Counted from the stretch's first letter, positions 11,401 to 22,682 are shown. The stretch: 64,000 bases of DNA from Tamarix chinensis (GCA_030549775.1 CM060175.1:80818245-80882244); one strand, 5' to 3'. Made by a program: numbers and translations. The notes: generated by a model not told the origin, from the sequence alone.

Positions 11401-12340
11401 TAGGTAATTAACTAAAATGAAAACATCAACCCTTAATACCTTTAAGGCATCTAAGTAAATAATGAAGTGCAGTGTAATGATCCCTACCTAGATTTTTAGT
11501 ATACCTCTTTAGTCTATTCACTCAATAAGCTATGTTAATACTAGTATAATTTATGAGGAACATCATACTTCCTTTTATTTTATGATATTCATCTTGTAAA
11601 AAAATTGAACATTGGTTCATTTTTAAATTTATGCTAGAGTCATAGGAAGTTTACATAGGCATATAATCAAAGCAATCAACACTTTTTAACATTTTCTTAA
11701 TATAATGAGACTAATAAAAGGAAAATCCATTCCCTATTTTTCTCATTTTAACACCAAGAATAACACCAGTGTCATCTAAATCCTTTATATCAAAATGATA
11801 AGATAAAAAGGTTTGGTATCTTTTACTACAGTCACATTACCAAGAATCAACTTCTCATCAACATGTAGATAAATAATCACAAAATCTTGTTCAACCATCA
11901 TTGAGTAAATACATGATTCAGTTGCATTCACTACATAACCATCAGTTATTATGGTTTGGTCAAATTTTTCATACCATTATTTAGGAGTGTGTTTAAGGCT
12001 ATATAATTAGTTTCTGAATCTACATACTTTGTTCTCCTAACCCTCAACAACACATCCCTCAGACTACTCTACATAAATTTATTCCTTAAGGTCAAGAGTG
12101 TAGTTTTAACATCCATTTGATGGACTACAAGTCTACAGATAGCAGAAAAGGTAGCCAAAGAACATATAGTGACAATCTTAGTCACAAAAAAATAATTATA
12201 AAAAAAGTCAACATCTTTCTTTTATTTATAGCCTACAGCTACCAGTCATGCCTTAAACCTATCAATGGTTCCATCAATTGTGAATTTCTTTCTAAAAACC
12301 CATTTGCACTTGATTTCTTTACATCTTCTAGGTAAATCCA
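11400..12340 (-). pseudogene. Copia reverse transcriptase, broken
   Basis: Reading down the minus strand: RKKFTIDGTIDRFKA then LVAVGYK (fingers; family form K.DGtidryKARLVAkGf.Q), then QMDVKTTLL near 12118 (family form HQMDVKtAFLnG), then DGYVVNATESCIYSMMVEQD. Next is FVIIYLHVDEKLILGN, where the family has YVDDLLI. The second catalytic Asp is Glu here. Further on are blocks like DLGEADVILGIKI and the RP D.aYav..l.rf.s.P segment, both damaged. There are many stops. The order RT after integrase confirms copia. Confidence 0.8.
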
Positions 12341-12599
12341 CTAAGTCCCATTTATGGATTTCCTTAATTGAATCCAATTCTTTATTAATTACCTCTTTTT
12401 AGAAACTAACATCAAAATATGTTGTAGTTCCCTATAGGCTTTTAGGATCATTATCAATCAAATAAGAAGACACAAAGCCCAAACTAATCTTATCAATATC
12501 TTCACTCTCAATGAAAAAATTAGTAACAAAATCAATCTGGAAATCTAGTTTTTATCCTTCATATTTTACTTTCCCTTGGTTCATGTTCATTTTCATTCA

Positions 12600-13400
12600 T
12601 AGCATATGATGGAGAAGAAATATATACAGGCATATAAGAAGAGTTCATAGAAATAGAAATATCACATGTATTATTTCTTATAGGGAACACCTTCTCAAAG
12701 AATTATGCATCTCTAAATTCACAAACTGAGTTGTCACTTAAATATAAGAATCTATATGCAACATTATTCTGAGCACCGGTAATAATTGTATAATCAAAAG
12801 TTTTTGTTCCCACATTAATTATTTGAAACTTAGGTAAGTTATCCTTATCTAGAAACCTTAAACTTTAAAAAAAATTCAATTTATGCTCTAAACCTTTCCT
12901 TTCTTATGAGGGGATTTGTTTAGAAAATATCAAGTTGTCTAACATACCCGAACTTAATAGCACAACATTCATCATTTTATTTAATGTTATATTTTTTCTT
13001 TTAGTTATACCATTTTGTTGAATGGTATAAGGGGAACTAATCTCATGTATAATATCATTATAATCACAAAAGTCCTTTAGGAAACTAGTTCCATATTCTC
13101 CACCCCCTTCAGACCTAAGTCTCTTAATTCTAATCCTGTTGGTTTTCTACTTCCGCCTTATATTTTAAGAACATATTTTCACTCTCATCTTTATATCTAA
13201 GGATTTTAACTTTGTTATATCTGGAATAATCATCTATGAAGGCCGTATAATATCATTTTCCTCCTCTACTCATAGAGTTCTTAAAATTTGCTAAGTTAGT
13301 ATGAACCAGTTCTTGTAATTTAGATGATCTCTCAATGGCAAGTTTGAAGGTCTTTTTATCATGTTTGGACTTATTTTTTAGAGTACCCAAATATCCTTTA
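12600..13400 (-). pseudogene. Copia integrase, broken
   Basis: Minus-strand pieces in order: KLQELVHTNLANFKNSMSRG (family form HTDLcG, with the first catalytic Asp now Asn), IDDYSRYNKVKILRYKDE, ENMFLKYKAEVEN, SSPYTIQQNGITKRKN (family PYTPQQNGvaERKNRTl, with Glu now Lys), and near 12730-12880 GTKTFDYTIITGAQNNVAYRF and EFRDA. The enzyme would insert element DNA into the genome. At least two catalytic acidic residues are altered and many stops occur. Next to it upstream is only the start of gag, so the intervening region is deleted. Confidence 0.75.
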
Positions 13401-13439
13401 AGGACCTAAAGTTGAAGAACATATAAAATAGCTTATTGT

Positions 13440-13721
13440 TCATATGTTATAACAAGTGACCTCAAACTGTCTTATTATCCCAGTTAGAACTAGGGTAGTT
13501 GATGGAGTCACAAGAGTTAAGTCATCACCCTGCTTTGCTAGTGGAACATAGTGTAATAAATAGTCTATCACCAAAGCTTCAAATAATATCGTCATCCTTT
13601 GTGACAGCCTATAGTAATTAACAATGTTCAGTGGCTCGAGCTTAGATATATCTATAATCACCCTTGGAATGCTAACAATCATAATAAAGTCATAGAGCAC
13701 CAATACAAACTGAAACAACAA
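13440..13721 (-). pseudogene. Copia gag N-terminal fragment
   Basis: An open minus-strand stretch of 93 codons contains KLEPLNIVNYYRLSQRMTIL followed by FEALVIDYLL. It matches the start of copia gag (k.epldG.NY..WsqRm...L......vl). The rest of gag, the zinc knuckle and the protease are not found between here and the integrase at 13400. An internal deletion or deep decay is therefore likely. The call rests on one motif block. Confidence 0.5.
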
Positions 13722-14434
13722 GTACTAGAATAAAAAATATTCAAACCATCACACTATTGCATTGTATCATTGAAAACGCTAAAGTACGATTTGAAAAATA
13801 GAATAAATCTAGCAAAAACCACTCAACATAAACTGTTGAAACTAAATAGCATTTCCAATTTAACCATAAATAATCTATGAGGGTAGTTATTTTTTCACAT
13901 AGTTGGTGCACAATAGTAGTGTGAAAATAAAATAAGATCCAATTTAAGAAAACTAATAAGAATAACTAAGCACTTGAAGCAACATGTAGTGAAAAATAAT
14001 AGAAATCTTTCCAAAAAGCAAAAAAATTATGATAATAAATTTAAGCACCCAAAGCAAACTCAGCAGTAATGAGCCCAAACGATAATGCTAGTGTTAAAAC
14101 CAATTAAATTATTGAATTCTAAATTAATTTGGATTTACCACTACTACAAAGTCAAATTATGCAATGACCAAAAATAGTAGTACATTAAATTCTAATGAAG
14201 GCAATCATCAATGTATTCACTAGGTGATAGAACACTAACGTACACTTCCAAACAGTAGTAGTAGGAAAGCCAAATCAATATTTTAAAAAAATGTAAACAT
14301 TTGAGCTAAACACCAACAATAGTAATTAATTTCAAACTTAGAAATTGAGCACTGATACCTAAATATAATCAAAATAACAATTTAAATTAAAAGTTAACAA
14401 CTAATTCAAAACAAATGCACTACCATTGAACAAA

Positions 14435-14582
14435 TGAACCCAAAGAGAAATATGTACACTATGAACACACACACATATATATATATTTTTATCATTCTAG
14501 ATTTTTAACAAAAAAATGAACCAAAAGAGAAATATGCCCACTATGAACATTGATTTTTTTTTTTATCATTCTAGATTTTTAA
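14435..14582. repeat. Tandem duplication of about 75 bp in the copia leader
   Basis: Unit 1 (14435-14508) and unit 2 (14517-14582) share tgaaccc/tgaacca, aaagagaaatatg, actatgaaca and a closing atcattctagatttttaa. They lie just inside the 5' LTR edge. No primer binding site is recognisable here, perhaps because this rearrangement destroyed it. Confidence 0.8.
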
Positions 14583-15342
14583 AATAAGATAGACATTGTA
14601 CATACAAATTTAAACCAAGTTCAAAGAAGAAAAGGAGAACTTATCAAATTTGATTGTGTCGTGAATAACCTCACTACCTCAAAAACAAATGGCCCAACCA
14701 TGGTGCAAATCGAGCATTCTGTCTCACTGCCAAGATTACCACAACTAACTTCCATTCTTATAAACTCAAAAGTGAAGGCGTAGAAATTGCAAAAATTTAC
14801 CCAAAACTTTTCTCTAAATCAAGAAGAGATAGCTTGAGAAAGTGGAAGAGATATTCCTTTTCTTTCTCTATTACATGAAAGGCTAAAGCTCTCCTTAAAT
14901 AAGGAAAAATCCAATATAAAGGAAGAGAGGAGAAAGTGGCATTTACTTGTAAAGATAGGTTTCCACTCTTCACGTATTGGAATAGCATTTTTTTAAGCAT
15001 TTGAAAATCTAAAGAATAGGACCAAAGAAGACTCATCTTCTTTAACTTAAAATAATTTTAAAAAATATATATAATAGTAAAAAGAAATATGGACCTATCT
15101 AGATCAGTAACCCACACACATAATTAACACTAGAGTAACCCAACCCATAGGCACAAATGCAAGAGTGTGTGACCCTAGGTCTAACCTAAGACCAATGAAT
15201 AAAATCACCTAAAGCTATCATCTCAAACAAGTAATCATGTGAAGGAATATATAAAAACACACAAATAGGAGTGTCTATTAACGATGTGTGATGCTAAATT
15301 AGTAATAGCAAAGATTCTACTTTTTTCCCATTTCTTCTTTCA
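14572..15342 (-). repeat. Copia 5' LTR (inner edge approximate)
   Basis: Direct-repeat partner of 9759-10525 in the same orientation. The outer edge at 15342 was chosen because the repeat ends there and the flank aatat resembles catat at the other end. The inner edge near 14572 was set by alignment with the left end of the 3' copy. On the minus strand a TATA-like element and a short leader would be expected, but none is clear. Confidence 0.75.
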
Positions 15343-15392
15343 AATATAACACTAAAATATATTTTAGTTGGAATAGCATGGTGTGTTTAGTT

Positions 15393-15403
15393 TACTCCCC
15401 CAT
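15393..15403 (-). promoter_or_regulatory. Polypurine tract near the Athila-like 3' end
   Basis: On the minus strand TTGGGGACAAGCAAATG is followed by TTAAGCATGGGGGAGT. This is the form of the purine tract preceding the 3' LTR of Athila-like and related elements. What follows (AAACTAAACACACC) shows no similarity to the start of the 5' LTR. It could therefore also be an internal purine tract. Confidence 0.45.
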
Positions 15404-16910
15404 GCTTAAACATTTGCTTGTCCCCAAGTAAAGTAATACAAGAAACCCACCATGAGGAAAAAGAAAAGTAGTAGGATCCCTTTCTCAGAAAAGTGTGTTT
15501 AGCCCTTTAATAGCACAAGAGTCAAGTAAGGAGCAATAAGACCCAAAAATATAACAATTAAAAGCTCAAAATCCTTTTTTGAAAGATATTTAGGTTGCCC
15601 CCACATGCGAGAAATGTAACCATGCTATCGTGCTCTAGGGACATGCCATGTAACAAAGGACATCCAATAGTGGACAGCAGGCAGCCATATACCAACTCAC
15701 TCTTCCCTTAAAGTTTCGAATTAGAATTCTCACTTTAGGTCTTGTGGACACACGCCTCATGTTTTTTATTTTATTTGAAGGTTCCGCTCTAGTCCTCTCA
15801 CTCATGATCAAGATCATCCATATGCTTGGAATGCTTTTCGATTCTCCACCACTAGAAAGACTTAGAACACACAACAATCAAGAGGTCTTATTAGGGTTTT
15901 AATGGGGCCATGGGTTAAAAGGTTAGGACATAATTTTTTTTTGGAAGTGGATTAAAAGTATAGTACCAATGAGATATGTTTTTATTATAACATATATTTT
16001 ACCATCCTAACTTTTCATCACCAAACACAAGCACCCCAAACTTTTTATTGATTCTTCTTCTTCTTCTTCTTCTTTTTAAGAGATATATCGATTTTCTCTT
16101 CATCATACACAACCATTTACTCTTTCACACCTCCCCCATTCTTAGATTACATCATACTCCCAACTTTCTTCCTTTTTAAAAAAAAATTGCGCAAAAACCA
16201 TTGATTCTAGACTTAGGGAGGAATAAAGGAAATTGGGTTACATGTGTGTTTAGATCAAGAAAAATGGCCATAAGCACAATGGGGTTCGCAAAGGATAAAA
16301 TGTGAAGGTCAGGCTATTTGGCTAATGTAGGTTATGACAAAAAAAAACAAGTGCCTCTATCATTTTAATGCACGTCTAGGTCATATGTGGCTTTGAAGAA
16401 AACCATTATAAGTTCTAGTTTCCCAAGTTATGGTGGGAGACACACACAAAAGAAAAAATAAGAGACTGTAGTGATGTATCAGTCTAAAGGCTCAAAGTCT
16501 CACTAGGTCCAAAATTCTCTAATTCTAACACCTATTGGCAAAGAGTAAATCAGCATAAGTCAAACTACAATACCACAAGAATGTTAAGGCATATATAACC
16601 CTAAAGTTCTCAAACACAATTACACTTGTCTCATAACAATGCAACCAAAATATTTAAGCACATAGAAACCCATTTGAAAAAGATGATTTAAAGGGTCTTA
16701 TCACACCAAACTAAACACTCATGCCATTGCAAGACAAAACACAGTCTTTAATATCATAAATGAAGGGTTATTTCCTTTTCTTTTCTTTGTTTGTTTTGAT
16801 TTTTTTTAGATAAAAATCTAAAAGAAATGACCAAGGAAAAAGATAGCAACACTCATCAAAATAAAATAGGGAAGAATAGCATACTAACCAAATGACAAGG
16901 ATAGGCCATC
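15404..16910. other. Athila-like 3' noncoding region
   Basis: This stretch lies between the integrase end and the 3' purine tract, where Athila elements may carry an env-like frame. I see only one short minus-strand open frame (15635-15877, 80 codons) with no membrane-protein features and no recognised motif. A TTC microsatellite (16047-16071) and poly-T/poly-A runs are present. Confidence 0.5.
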
Positions 16911-16922
16911 TTCTCCCCCTTG
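16911..16922 (-). promoter_or_regulatory. Internal purine tract after pol
   Basis: The minus strand reads AAGGGGGAGAAG shortly after ATTGAAGACAATGTG. The pairing of an ATTGaGGACAATG motif and a G-rich purine run just after pol is common in this group. It resembles the tract at 15393, so the element has two candidates. Which one primed plus-strand synthesis is not decided by the sequence. Confidence 0.4.
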
Positions 16923-16941
16923 CTTATGTATCACATTGTCT

Positions 16942-17355
16942 TCAATGTGAAATAAGAAGCACAAAAGAAAAGAGGGAAAAAAATCCATAAGAAACAAAGG
17001 GCAAACAAACTAAGCAAACCAAAATAAGAAAAATAAATAAATTAAATAGAATAAAAAAAATTGGGTTGCCTCCCAAGAAGCGCTTGTTTATAGTCATTAG
17101 CTTGACTTTCTCACTCCACTTAGGATCATCCAGAAGAATGGTGGTTTTAAGGGCTGCAACCTCACCACCTTCATACACCTTCAACCTTTTCCCATTCACT
17201 TTGAATGGTTCTTTATCAATGCTAGAGATTTCGACTGCTCCGGATGGAAAAACTTGTCTGATTGTGAATGGTCCTGACCATTGGGATCTAAGATTTCCAG
17301 GGAACAATCGCAAACGAGAATTAAATAGAAGCACTTGTTGCCCCACTTCAAATGC
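16942..17355 (-). pseudogene. Athila-like pol C-terminal domain after integrase
   Basis: The frame reads GQQVLLFNSRLRLFPGNLRS then QWSGPFTIRQVFPSGAVEI and VNGKRLKVYEGG. This is the C-terminal DNA-binding-like region that follows the integrase core (GqkVLLfNSRLkLFPGKLrSrWsGPF.v..v.p.GavE). It is in the same frame as the integrase at 17359-17712, separated by a TGA at 17356-17358 where the family usually has Arg. The tail NPIFFILFNLFIFLILVCLV is hydrophobic and probably noncoding drift after the original stop. Confidence 0.8.
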
Positions 17356-18508
17356 TCATTTGGTGATGCGTTGATCATGAATCCTTTTCGTGCGCTCTTT
17401 GTATAGCCTAACACTCTCATATGCCTTAAGCCAGAATTCATCGAGTTCATTCAATTGAAGGAGCCTCTTCTCACCTGCAGCTTGCATATCAAAGTTAAGG
17501 AGACGGGTAGCCCAAAATGATTTATGCTCAAGTTCTACAGGGAGATGACAAGATTTTCCAAAAACTAGATTATAAGGGGACATTCCAATAGGAGTTTTAA
17601 AAGCTGTTTGGTAAGCCCATAGAGCATCGTCAAGTTTCAAGGACCAATCCATTCTAGAAGAGCTAACCATTTTCTCAAGAATTCTCTTAAGCTCACGGTT
17701 TGACACCTCCACTTGGCCGCTAGTTTGAGGATGCTATTGGGTAGAAACCTTATGGTTAACTCCATACTTAATCAAAAGAGCATTAAATGCTTTATTGCAA
17801 AAATGAGAACCCCCATCACTAATGATAGTCTTAGGTGTCCCAAACCTTGAAAAGATATTATTTTTCAAAAATTTAGTGACGACTTTTGCATCATTTGTGG
17901 GAGTGGCTATAGCCTCTACCCACTTAGATACATAATCAACTGCCACAAGAATATATTCATTCACCATAGACTTAGGAAATGGTCCCATAAAATTGATTCC
18001 CCAAACATCAAATAACTCCACTACAAGAATGTTTGTGAGGGGCATCTCTTGTTTTCTAGAAATATTTCCCATTCTTTGACACCTATCACAAGTCTTAGAA
18101 AAGGAGTATGCATCATGAAATAAGGTAGGCCAATAGAATCCACATTGCAAGACTTTTGTAGCAGTTTTGGTGGGGCCAAAATTGCCACCACACTCTTTAC
18201 TATGACAATGAGATAATATAGAATGCATTTCATGCTCAGGGATGCATCTTCTAATGACATGATTAGCACAAATCCTATAGAGGTAGGGATCATCCCAAAA
18301 TTTATACCTCAGATTATGTAAGAACTTCTTCCTTTGATGAAAGGAAAGATCATTGGGTAAGATTCCACTTACAAGATAGTTCGCAATATCAGCATACCAA
18401 GGATGATTTGTAACAGTGTAGAGTGTCTCATCGGGAAATGCGTCTTGAATAGGTGTAGCTTCCTGATTAATCTCATAGGTAGAGGGTAAACGAGAAAGAT
18501 GATCAGCT
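17356..18508 (-). pseudogene. Athila-like integrase, one frame with stops
   Basis: The frame is open from 18508 to a TAG at 17734, then open again to a TGA at 17356, with no frameshift. The N-terminal zinc region holds [40 protein letters not shown] and [10 protein letters not shown] (His/Cys ligands present). The core has [10 protein letters not shown], where the family has VWGIDFMGPF, so the first catalytic Asp is Asn. [10 protein letters not shown] keeps the second Asp and VEVSNRELK keeps the Glu. [17 protein letters not shown] and [16 protein letters not shown] follow. The protein is dead as it stands but little decayed compared with other elements here. Confidence 0.9.
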
Positions 18509-18510
18509 AC

Positions 18511-19118
18511 TTAATTCTCACTTCCCTTCCTATCCCTGATTTCCAAGTCGAACTCTTGCAACAATAAAAACCACCGAATAATTCTGGGCTTTGCATCCTG
18601 CTTACTAAAAACATACTTCAAGGCCACATCGTCAGTATAGACAATGACCTTGTTAAGCAATAGATAAGAAGGGAACTTGTCAAAGGAGAAAACCACAGCT
18701 AGCAATTCTTTTTCAGTTGTTGCATAATTCATTTGTGCAGAATTCAAAGTCTTGCTAGCATAATAGATAGTATGAAATTTTTTTCCTTATGCTGCCCCAA
18801 GACTGCTCCTATAGCAACATCACTAGCATCACATATAATCTCGAAAGGTAAATTCTAGTCAGGAGTAACAATAATCGGAGCATCTACAAGTTTTGCCTTT
18901 AAAGTGTTAAAGGCAACCAGACATGCATCGGAAAAGTGAAAGGGAACATCTTTTGCCAACAAATCACAAAGAGGCTTTGAAATTTTTGAAAAATCTTTAA
19001 TGAAGCGTCTATAGAAACCTGCATGACCAAGGAAACTAAGTATATCTTTAACACATGTAGGGGGTGGCAATTTCTCAATGACTTCAATTTTTGCTTTGTC
19101 TACCTCTATCCTTTGCAT
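18511..19118 (-). pseudogene. Athila-like RT thumb and RNase H
   Basis: After the RT, a shifted frame (18855-19118) gives IEVDKAKIEVIEKLPPP, LSFLGHAGFYRRFIKDFSKI and PLCDLLAKDVPFHF, the connection domain. Another shift leads to [39 protein letters not shown] and [21 protein letters not shown] (18511-18747), the RNase H domain with the usual E, D and DH-like positions partly changed (TDHAAL is TDDVAL). A TAA at 18511 sits where the family has Gln before VADHLSRL. Two frameshifts separate this part from the RT. Confidence 0.85.
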
Positions 19119-19828
19119 GAAATCTTACGCCCTAAAACTATTCCTTCCTGGACTATTAAATGGCACTTTTCCCAATTTAAAACCAAATTTGTATCCTCAT
19201 AACGCTTAAGAACAAGTTCAAGATTATTTAAGCATGCATCAAATGACGACCCAAAGACCGAAAAATCATCCATAAAAATTTCCATAAATTTTTCAATCAT
19301 ATCATGAAATAAAACCATCATACATATTTGAAAAGTGGTCGGGGCATTACAAAGACCAAATGGCATCCGTCTATATGCGAAGGTGCCATAAGGACAAGTA
19401 AAGGTTGTCTTCTCTTGGTCCTCAGGGGAAATAGGTATTTGCATATAACCAGAATACCCATCAAGAAAGAAATAATAGTCATGCCCCGCCAAGTGTTCAA
19501 GCATCTGGTCAATGAAGGAAATGGGGAAGTGGTCTTTTCTAGTGGCAACATTCAACTTTCTAAAATCAATGCAGACACACCAACCTGTAACAGTTCTAGT
19601 AGGCACCAATTCGTTATTATCATTCTTGACTACCGTGATTCCCCCTTTCTTGGGAACCACTTGGACAGGACTAACCCAAGAGCCATCAGAGATTGGATAG
19701 ATCATACCTGCATCTAATAGCTTAATTACCTCCTTCTTCACCACCTCTTGCATTTTTGGGTTCAATCGCCTTTGACGTTGGATCACTTTCTTGTGGTTTT
19801 CTTCCATGAGAAATTTGTGCATACGCAT
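19106..19828 (-). pseudogene. Athila-like reverse transcriptase, longest open frame of the window
   Basis: An uninterrupted 240-codon frame holds most of the RT: QRRLNPKMQEVVKKEVIKLL, DAGMIYPISDGSWVSPVQVV, PKKGGITVV, TGWCVCIDFRKLN, KDHFPISFIDQMLEHLAGH, FFLDGYSGYMQIPI, TFTCPYGTFAYRRMPFGLCN and IFMDDFSVFG. The catalytic pair is at 19265-19276 and intact, as is the Asp of FLDGYS. FMDD is the form usual for Athila-type elements. Frame is lost just past VLGRKI. The upstream linker (19829-20360) shows the KYPLDDNTCYCIDILD block. It is part of a dead polyprotein but the domain core is well kept. Confidence 0.92.
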
Positions 19829-20067
19829 GGAAGGGCTAATCCCTCTAATATCAGCAATGTTCCATCCAAAGGCCTTCTTTCATTCCTTAAGCACTCTCAT
19901 CAATTTTTCTTCTTGCAAATTAGTCAAAGATGAAGAAATAATGATGGGAAGTGTATCATTATGACCAAGAAATGCATATTTCAAATGCTGAGGTAGTGGC
20001 TTGAGCTCTAGTGTGGGAGGTTCTCAATAAATGACTTCAATTTTGGAATCTGGGCCCTCTCTAGCCC

Positions 20068-20694
20068 TTATAAGGAGACCATAGTGTGATGACCATATGG
20101 TGGATGCACATTCAAGTACCAGACAACCTCTTCTTCTTTCTCTTCGTTCTCCCACTCTCTTTGTTGAACCAAACACCTTACCAAGGGATCCTGCACAACA
20201 CTTGCTTGAAAACAATCATCAATTACATTATCTAAGATATCAATACAATAGCAAGTGTTATCATCTAAGGGGTATTTCATGCTCTTAAATACATTAAAAG
20301 TGACTTCTTCGCCTTGGAAACGAAGAATGAGCTTACCCTCTTGGACATCTATAAGAGTACGTCATGTTGCTAAGAAAGACATACCAAGAATTAGGGGGAC
20401 TTTGTGGTCTTCCTCCATATCTAGCACAACAAAGTCAACAGGGAAGATAAATTTGTCCACTTTAACTAAACCATCTTCAATAATGCCCCTAGGATATTTG
20501 ATAGATCGATCAGCCAACTGAAGGGACATATTGGTGGGTTTTGGTTCCCCTAGACCTAGACTCTTGAAAACAGAGAAGGGCATCAAATTAATGCTAGCAC
20601 CAAGATCACATAATACCTTCTCAAATTTTAAATCCCCAATTACACATGGGATAGTGAAACTTCCTGGATCCTTAAGCTTAGGAGGAAGTTTGTT
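20068..20694 (-). pseudogene. Athila-like protease and linker
   Basis: Just after the TAG at 20695-20697 the same frame continues NKLPPKLKDPGSFTIP and VLCDLGASINLMPFSVFKSL. This is the retropepsin-like active site (DLGAS), with the Asp codon at 20605-20607. Then come LGLGEPKPTNMSLQLADRS, GIIEDGLVKVDKFIFPVDFV and VPLILGMSFLAT (flap region and second conserved hydrophobic-G block). The protease would cut the Gag-Pol precursor. The linker near 20068-20280 reads MKYPLDDNTCYCIDILDNVI, a conserved block between protease and RT in this group. Confidence 0.85.
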
Positions 20695-22526
20695 CTACAA
20701 GATTGCAGAACATTCCTCATTCAAACTTACTGTTTCAAAATCACCTAGTTTCCTCTTGTGAGTGATTATGTCCTTTAGAAACTTCCCATAACTGTGCATC
20801 TGTCTCACAGTGTCAAGCAACGACAAGTTAATGTGCACTTTCTTAAGCATATCAAGAAATTTTACAAATTGAGCATCTAACTTGCGTTGTGCAATCCTAC
20901 CTGGAAACAGAGGAGGAGGAACATATGCATTTACCTCTTGAGGTGAAGTGTGGATTGTCTCAGGTTGTGATTCAGGCACTTTCTCTTTAGGAGCTTTTTC
21001 TTTATCTTCCTTGGGTTCTTGAGGGTATGGTTCAGGTAGTGGTTTCCCACTCCTCAAGGCTATTGCATTAAATTGCTCTTTGGGGTTGATGATTGTATCA
21101 CTAGTCAAAGTGTTAGGTGCTCTCGCTGAAATGACATTAGCAAGTTGTCCAATCTGTGCCTCTAGGTTCTTGATGGATGCATCCTAATTTTGGAGGCGGG
21201 CTTCTTGTTTCTGAATATGAGCTTGAATTTGAGCAACATGTTTTTGAAGGGTGCTCTCAGTGCGAGTGATGAACTTGGACATCATCTCTTCAAGGGAAGA
21301 AGATTGAGGTTGTTGGGGCGGTAAAGGAGATGAAGGTGTTGGTTGTTTTTGTGTGAATCCCGGAGGCTTTGTAGGAACTTCATTTCTCTAACTAAAGTTT
21401 GGATGGTTTTTCCATCCAGGATTGTACACATTGGAGTAGGGATTGTTCCGTCTCCCATAACTATTTCCCATGTAGTTCACTTGATCATAAAATTGTTGGA
21501 AGGGATTCCCAACTTGACATTCTGTGCTTAAGTGTGATCCGGCACATAACTCACACATAGGTGCATTAGCTTGTACCTGCATACAAGAAGTACTACCAAT
21601 TTTGTCAAATGTTTTAGCAAGCAAATCAATATTAGCCTCTAATGTTGTGATGGAATCTAAAGAGTGAATTCCTGGAGTCCATTGTATCGAGGCACGTTCG
21701 GAGTGCCATTGGTGGGAATTCGAAGCTAGCTCCTCAATGAACTCATAAACCTACTCTGGAGTCTTGTTCATAATGGTACCTCCTACAGCTGCATCTATCA
21801 TAGAATGGTTAGTAGCAGAGATATCATTATAAAAAGTTTGCATCTGAAGCCACATAGGCAGGCCATGATGTGGAAACTTCTTAAGCAAATCCTTAAACCT
21901 TTCCCATGCATCATAAAGCGATTCAAGATCATTTTGCATAAAGGTAGTGATGTCATTCCGTAATTTTACAGTTTTTGATGGTGAAAAATATCTAGAAAGG
22001 AAAGACTTCATCAAATCCTCTAATTAGTAATAGACCCTGGGGCTAATGAGTGTAACCAACTCTTAGCCTTATCACGTAAAGAAAAAGGGAACAATCTAAG
22101 CCTAATTGCATCATTAGAAACACCATTTAGCTTAAAAGTGTCACACATTTCTACAAAGTTAGCAATATGGGAGTGGGGATCTTCATTAAGGTTACCTCCA
22201 AATTGAAGTGATGTTTGTAGAATCTGGATAATGGTAGGCTTGATCTCAAAATTATTAGCTTGTACGGCCGGTCTTCATATGCTTGAGGTTGAGCCATCAA
22301 GGCTTGGTGTAGCATAGTCCCGAAGTGACCTAGGAATAGGAGCTTGCTCTTGGATAGGAGCTTGTTCTTGGAGTAAGATGTGCCCTTGTGGTGGGATTTG
22401 TCCATCATGGGGTAGAGTATTGGTTTCCATTTCAATGTTTGTGGTGTGTGACCTGCGTAAATGTGAGATGGTCCTCTCAATCTCGAGATCAAGTGGCACT
22501 AGATCACTCCCACTAGCGCGGGTCAT
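20695..22526 (-). pseudogene. Athila-like gag
   Basis: The start chosen is the ATG at 22526, giving MTRASGSDLVPLDLEIERTI, close to the usual Athila gag start (MtR...d.l.pLD.EIErT). After frameshifts the core reads MMKSFLSRYFSPSKTVKLRN and LYDAWERFKDLLKKFPHHGL (Retrotrans_gag domain, 21751-22014). A zinc-knuckle-like CELCAGSHLSTEC and NPYSNVYNPGWKNHPNFS follow (21388-21624). The linker with FNAIALRSGKPLPEP and LDAQFVKFLDMLKKVHINL ends at the TAG at 20695, where the family usually has Gln (..CSAILQnKLP). Gag would build the particle. At least three frameshifts are present. Confidence 0.88.
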
Positions 22527-22664
22527 GCACTAATGCACCTACACTAAATCAAGAACTCCTACACCAAAGATTAGTCAACCACAACAAAAAGAATGTAAAA
22601 AGAAAAAAAAATAAATGCCTAGATCACAATAAATTCCTTGAGTCCTAATGTCACTCGCTGCCAA

Positions 22665-22682
22665 TCCCCAGCAACGGCGCCA
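22665..22682 (-). promoter_or_regulatory. Primer binding site, tRNA-Asp type
   Basis: The minus strand reads TGGCGCCGTTGCTGGGGA, complementary to the 3' end of a tRNA-Asp as known for Athila-type elements. Minus-strand DNA synthesis would start here. It lies 6 bp inside the LTR edge at 22689. Confidence 0.85.

Larger units (their letters stand above)
9759..15342 (-). mobile_element. Ty1/copia retrotransposon with both LTRs, internally deleted
   Basis: Similar direct repeats at 9759-10525 (3' LTR) and about 14572-15342 (5' LTR) flank a minus-strand internal region with copia domain order: gag start, integrase, reverse transcriptase, RNase H. Integrase before RT defines copia rather than gypsy. 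The flanking bases catat (left) and aatat (right) match at 4 of 5 positions and are probably a decayed target duplication. All domains are full of stops. Most of gag and the protease are missing. The element lies in the 3' part of the Athila-like element. Confidence 0.85.

Noticed and set aside
15635..15877. Possible env-like or extra frame of the Athila-like element
   Set aside because: Only 80 codons, no signal peptide or membrane segment, no known motif.
19328..19717. 129-codon plus-strand open frame
   Set aside because: Shadow of the well-supported minus-strand RT of the Athila-like element.
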